A program made the position numbers and the translations under genes. From NCBI RefSeq assembly GCF_003208655.1, contig NZ_QKLU01000003.1:385745-449744 (forward strand): a DNA stretch of 64,000 bases, read 5' to 3'. Shown here piece by piece: positions 60,730-64,000 of this stretch (the first letter of the stretch is position 1; each line of letters starts with the position of its first letter). Below the pieces are notes generated by a model. That model ran no database searches and had not been told where the DNA came from. It saw nothing but the letters and a program-made list of their open reading frames with translations. Source of the stretch: Pedobacter nutrimenti (GTDB lineage: Bacteria; Bacteroidota; Bacteroidia; Sphingobacteriales; Sphingobacteriaceae).

Positions 60730-61086
60730 TTAAGAAAGGGCCATTTTCTGAATTAAAAAATCCTGGAGTACCAGGGCATGGTTGTACTGCTGTTCCCTTG
60801 CAGCATAAAGAAGGGTCATGTTGGGGTGTTTTTTGTACGCATCCACCAATTGTTTTACGGCTTTGTTTGTTGACAATTCCTGTGTATAGGAGTTTTTAAA
60901 AGTAGCCCATTTTTCGGCTTCATGGTCAAACCATTTACGTAATGCAGCTGAAGGTGCAATTTCTTTTAGCCAAAGTTGGATCTGGGCCTGTTCTTTTTTT
61001 AATCCCCTTGGCCATAAACGGTCTACCAGAACACGGAACCCGTCGTCTTGTGAAACTGCTTCATAAATTCTTTTGATCCGGATCAT
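60730..61086 (-). CDS. DUF488 family protein (YeaO-like)
   Basis: A 118-residue protein of the DUF488 family. The signature IYEAVSQDDGFRVLVDRLWP, then RGLKKEQAQIQLWLKEIAPS, is clear, as is the later TLLYAAREQQYNHALVL. The family has no settled function, with a conserved Arg/Trp-rich core suggesting ligand or nucleic-acid binding. It is monocistronic and divergent from the metallophosphoesterase gene with about 190 nt between. Confidence 0.88.
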   Translation of the reverse strand: MIRIKRIYEAVSQDDGFRVLVDRLWPRGLKKEQAQIQLWLKEIAPSAALRKWFDHEAEKWATFKNSYTQELSTNKAVKQLVDAYKKHPNMTLLYAAREQQYNHALVLQDFLIQKMALS

Positions 61087-61279
61087 ATATTTTATTGAAA
61101 TGATATTAAAAATGACTTCAGGGGATGGTCATAAAGAAAGGTATGGAATTTATTTGTTTAAAGCGCCTGGTATTGCGAATTTTACGTTTACAGGTGAAAT
61201 TAACAAAAGCTTAACGCCACAAATTATTTATTTATGGACTTTAAGCTTAAAATTGGGGCCATTTTAATCAGATCGTTTT

Positions 61280-62125
61280 ATGTCCAGCCGCAGGTTTTTT
61301 TTAAAAAGTAGTTTAACAGGTTTAGTATTGGCAGGTGTTGCGCCCGTTGTTTCGGCCGTAAGCCCTATAGCGCAGGACCTGCTCCCCCAGCCGAGCGGGA
61401 AGCTTAAACTTCGTCTGGCAATTGCTTCCGATGGTCATTATGGACAGCCGGGTACTCCTTATAAAAGAGATCATGAAAACATGGTGAAATGGTTAAACCA
61501 GGCCCATGAGGCCAGCCCGCTTGATTTTGTGATTATTAACGGTGACCTGGTCCATGATCAGCCAGAGCTCCTCTCAGAAGTGAAAAAGGATTATTACGAC
61601 CACTTGAAAGTTCCTTTTTATGCGATTCCCGGAAACCATGACCATGCCGATACGGCCCGCTGGAAAGCGGTATTTGGCTATGAGGATAATTTTTCTTTTG
61701 AAAAAAATGGCATTGGCTTTATTCTGGCCAACACTTCTGATACAAGTGGAAAATACCTGGCGCCCAATGCAGATTTTATGAGCAGGGAACTGGAAAAATT
61801 TAAAGCCTTGAAAACCGTGTTTGTGGTTTTGCATATTCCGCCACATTCCTGGGTCCCGGAAAACCCGTTTGTAGATTCTCCGGAAACGATTAGCCTGCTG
61901 CACCGTTACCCAAATGTGAAAGCTGTTTTTCATGGACATGACCACAGTCTGGATGCGGTATTTTACACCAGTAAACTGCCCCATTTTTTTGACGCCCATA
62001 TTGGTGGCAGCTGGGGGACCAGCTACAGGGGCTACCGCATTGTAGAGGTGGACCAGAACGATAAGATCAGGACTTATCAGGTGAAGGCCAGCGCGGAACC
62101 TGTGCTGAACCAGACGATGCTTTAG
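61280..62125 (+). CDS. secreted metallophosphoesterase, twin-arginine signal
   Basis: A 281-residue calcineurin-type phosphoesterase. The N-terminus has a Tat signal (SSRRFFLKSSLTG, residues 2-14, then a hydrophobic stretch), implying export as a folded metalloenzyme. Motifs in order: ASDGHYG (Dx[HG] metal site), NGDLVHD, PGNHDHAD and FHGHDHS, all ligands present. Substrate unknown; cyclic nucleotide or phospholipid phosphodiester hydrolysis is plausible. The outer-membrane protein gene follows 111 nt downstream. Confidence 0.93.
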   Translation: MSSRRFFLKSSLTGLVLAGVAPVVSAVSPIAQDLLPQPSGKLKLRLAIASDGHYGQPGTPYKRDHENMVKWLNQAHEASPLDFVIINGDLVHDQPELLSEVKKDYYDHLKVPFYAIPGNHDHADTARWKAVFGYEDNFSFEKNGIGFILANTSDTSGKYLAPNADFMSRELEKFKALKTVFVVLHIPPHSWVPENPFVDSPETISLLHRYPNVKAVFHGHDHSLDAVFYTSKLPHFFDAHIGGSWGTSYRGYRIVEVDQNDKIRTYQVKASAEPVLNQTML

Positions 62126-62236
62126 GCCCCTGTACTTCTGTACAGCCGACTGTTCAGGCTTAATTTTGTCCGCTTCAAAGTAAAAACGTTTTAAACAGCT
62201 GGCGTTGCTGCTCATTTTCGTGGAAAACCCCAATAG

Positions 62237-63211
62237 ATGAGAAGTTTAGTACTGCTGATACCCGTTTTTGGAATGTCCATCGCCACACGTGCACAGGACA
62301 GTCTGAAAAAAACTGTTCCCAAAATTTATCCTTTGGTCCGTAACCTGAGCATTCAGAAAGATTATTTTGGAGACTCGGATTACAAATTGTATTCGAAAGA
62401 TGGAGATGTACAGGGGGAAGGGCGTTTTTCTGAGCAGCGGCTGAGGATATCTGCCGCTTTACCGGTCTATACAAAAAACCGCTGGTCGATGACTGCCAGT
62501 CTGAACTATACGCGGGAAAACTTTAGGTATTATACCAAAAGTGGGGAAGACCTGTACCGTAAATCGGATTTTAACAGCAATAATTTTGATGCCCTGTTTT
62601 CTGTGGGCTACAGAAATTTTTTGTTTAAAAAACCGGTCGTCTATACCGCAACGCTAATTGCCGGGAGCAGGAATTTTTTTGATGTTAAAAAGCTGAGTGG
62701 TATGGTATCTGCCTCCCTTATTCTGAAAGCGACGCCGGTTACCGTTTCTACTTTTGGACTTTTGGTGAATATAGACCAGTCGAGTCTTTTTCCGTTTTTT
62801 CCGGTGTTTTCTTACTGGCATAAATTCAGTGGCAGTGCCTGGGAAATCAATACGGTAGTTCCACAGAAGGTCATTTTCAGAAGACCAGAGGTACTGCATG
62901 GCTGGCTGAGCGGGGGGATTGAACTGGGGGGCAATTCTTTTTTTACCGGCAGCACACTATCCGGGCAGCAAGGGAATTACCAGTGGGTGGCCAATGAAAT
63001 GTACAGTCATGTGGGCTATGAATACCTTTTTGGAAAAAGTGTTTTACTGGGGGTAAAAGGCGGATTTAGAAATACCATCAGCAACCGTCTGGTCAAAGTC
63101 AATGAACGCATTACCAATTATGAGTCCAGAACAGCAGTCTCTTCTGCTTTTTTTAACCTGAACCTTGGTTTTATCCTTCCGGGTTCTAAAGCGGCGACCA
63201 GAAGACGCTGA
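62237..63211 (+). CDS. hypothetical outer-membrane protein
   Basis: A 324-residue exported protein with a signal peptide (about 1-19, ATRAQ) and alternating aromatic beta-strand segments through the chain (SMTASLNYTRENFRYYTKSG and similar), consistent with a 10-14-stranded barrel. It resembles the DUF6268-type outer-membrane proteins, but I am not certain. It follows the phosphoesterase in the same direction. Confidence 0.75.
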   Translation: MRSLVLLIPVFGMSIATRAQDSLKKTVPKIYPLVRNLSIQKDYFGDSDYKLYSKDGDVQGEGRFSEQRLRISAALPVYTKNRWSMTASLNYTRENFRYYTKSGEDLYRKSDFNSNNFDALFSVGYRNFLFKKPVVYTATLIAGSRNFFDVKKLSGMVSASLILKATPVTVSTFGLLVNIDQSSLFPFFPVFSYWHKFSGSAWEINTVVPQKVIFRRPEVLHGWLSGGIELGGNSFFTGSTLSGQQGNYQWVANEMYSHVGYEYLFGKSVLLGVKGGFRNTISNRLVKVNERITNYESRTAVSSAFFNLNLGFILPGSKAATRRR

Positions 63212-63247
63212 TCTGTTTCCAAAAGACAATGTTAGGCCAATACTGAA

Positions 63248-63255
63248 TATATTTG
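63248..63255 (+). promoter_or_regulatory. -7 promoter element of the LytS-type kinase gene
   Basis: TATATTTG matches TAnnTTTG and ends 6 nt before the ATG at 63262, predicting a leaderless mRNA. Confidence 0.6.
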
Positions 63256-63261
63256 CAGCGT

Positions 63262-64000
63262 ATGAAACCGAAACCTCCTCTTAAAAATATGCTGAGGCTG
63301 AGCAGTTATTTCTCACTGGCCATTGCACTTTTTACCTTTCTGGCTTCTCTGATGGAAGAGGGGGCACTTGATGTTTCCCTGTATAAATTTGTGTTTTCCT
63401 TTCTGACCATTGGTCTGCTGAGCGGGATGAACATCGTTTTGATGGTGACTTTGAAAGAGAAAGATCCCCAGGATGCGGGAAAATGTGGTCCCTGGTTTTA
63501 TGTGTGCAGCTATCTGGGAAGTATTGTGGTGGTGATACTGATCAACAAAGTCCAGAACTATCTGGTTGCCAATGCCTGGATCGGTCCGGTGGGGACCTTA
63601 AGAGTAAAAGGAGACATTGTGTATCTGTACCTGAGCCTGCAAACCCTGTTGATGAACGGGGTGGTGCTGCTGTTGCAGAATTTTATTATTGTACAGGATG
63701 CCAACAACAAAACACAGCTTGAAAATTCCCGTTTAAACGCCAGCAAATCCGAGGCAGTGCACCAGCTGCTGCTCCAGCAGGTACACCCTCATTTTCTATT
63801 CAATGCCCTGAATATTTTAAAATCACTGATTAAAAAGGATCCCCCGGGGGCAGAAGAGTACCTGGTCCGTTTATCTGGTTTTTTGAGGGCCTCCCTTTCC
63901 AGTCACAAAAGAGAGGTTGCTACCCTGCAGGAGGAGCTAAAACTGTGCAGGGATTACCTGGAAATGCAAAAAGTAAGGTTTGGTGAGGCACTGCTGTTTT
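63262..64000 (+). CDS. LytS-type sensor histidine kinase, 3' truncated by window
   Basis: The first 246 residues of a membrane kinase of the His_kinase/LytS group. Four membrane segments lie at about residues 13-30, 38-60, 72-90 and 110-130. A coiled-coil linker leads to the phosphoacceptor motif LLLQQVHPHFLFNALNILKS, with the HPHFLFN sequence typical of the group, followed by EELKLCRDYLEMQKVRFG. The ATPase domain and any paired LytTR response regulator lie beyond the window. Confidence 0.92.
   Translation, partial: MKPKPPLKNMLRLSSYFSLAIALFTFLASLMEEGALDVSLYKFVFSFLTIGLLSGMNIVLMVTLKEKDPQDAGKCGPWFYVCSYLGSIVVVILINKVQNYLVANAWIGPVGTLRVKGDIVYLYLSLQTLLMNGVVLLLQNFIIVQDANNKTQLENSRLNASKSEAVHQLLLQQVHPHFLFNALNILKSLIKKDPPGAEEYLVRLSGFLRASLSSHKREVATLQEELKLCRDYLEMQKVRFGEALLF

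Noticed and set aside
61073..61267. 64-codon plus-strand open frame between the DUF488 and phosphoesterase genes
   Set aside because: It overlaps the start of the DUF488 gene on the other strand, has no family features and no promoter at its start; probably a chance frame in the intergenic region.

Overview
The window is a chromosome segment from a member of the Bacteroidota, most likely a Pedobacter-like Sphingobacteriaceae. Support for this: T9SS type B sorting domains, a PorP/SprF-type protein, several TonB receptors with carboxypeptidase-regulatory-like N-termini, a GLPGLI protein, DUF6266 proteins, and promoters with the Bacteroidota -7 element TAnnTTTG in place of sigma-70 boxes. I saw no rRNA, tRNA, CRISPR array or complete insertion sequence.

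Layout. 1-2.8 kb: the end of an MBG-repeat T9SS adhesin, its PorP/SprF partner and a small membrane protein. 3-6.2 kb: a siderophore-type TonB receptor divergent from a secreted protein, sharing one operator. 6.4-12.1 kb: AraC regulator, lipoprotein, thioesterase-lpdA pair, PAP2 phosphatase and a Lys/Ala-rich protein. 12.4-18.3 kb: a class Ib ribonucleotide reductase operon (nrdH-I-E-F), an acyl-CoA dehydrogenase-like gene and a Cys-rich small protein. 18.4-28.6 kb: hypothetical proteins, an Rpn-type nuclease, an S9 peptidase, a DUF2723 membrane protein, a Crp/Fnr regulator and a small regulator-like protein. 29-32.3 kb: an accessory block of two DUF6266 proteins, an RteC-like protein, a holin-like membrane protein and a CHAP-type hydrolase. 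32.4-37.7 kb: ferritin and a 1464-residue MBG adhesin. 37.8-46.2 kb: amino-acid permease, exported PqqB-like protein, and a histidine kinase-response regulator-outer membrane receptor-GLPGLI block. 46.2-51.2 kb: a CLC transporter, an FtsX-type permease with a probable sigma-54 promoter, and a LysR regulator. 51.3-56.1 kb: hutH-hutI-hutU. 56.2-64 kb: a second siderophore-type TonB receptor, an ArsB-type permease, small proteins, a metallophosphoesterase, an outer-membrane protein and a LytS-type kinase cut by the window end.

The strongest non-annotated signal is a 23-bp partly palindromic element, TTATT-n3-A-n-T-n3-TCTAAATA plus one base, found four times (5393, 16181, 17834, 56221), always in a promoter region. 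It links both siderophore-type receptors, the secreted 5436 gene, the nrdHIEF operon, and the acyl-CoA dehydrogenase/Cys-rich gene pair into one candidate iron-responsive regulon. Other regulatory signals are a sigma-54-like promoter with 21-bp-spaced repeats before the FtsX permease, 21-bp-spaced repeats before the kinase and receptor genes of the two-component block, a 15-bp hairpin ending on the start codon of the Crp/Fnr gene, and four genes whose ATG lies 5-7 nt after the -7 element, suggesting leaderless mRNAs.
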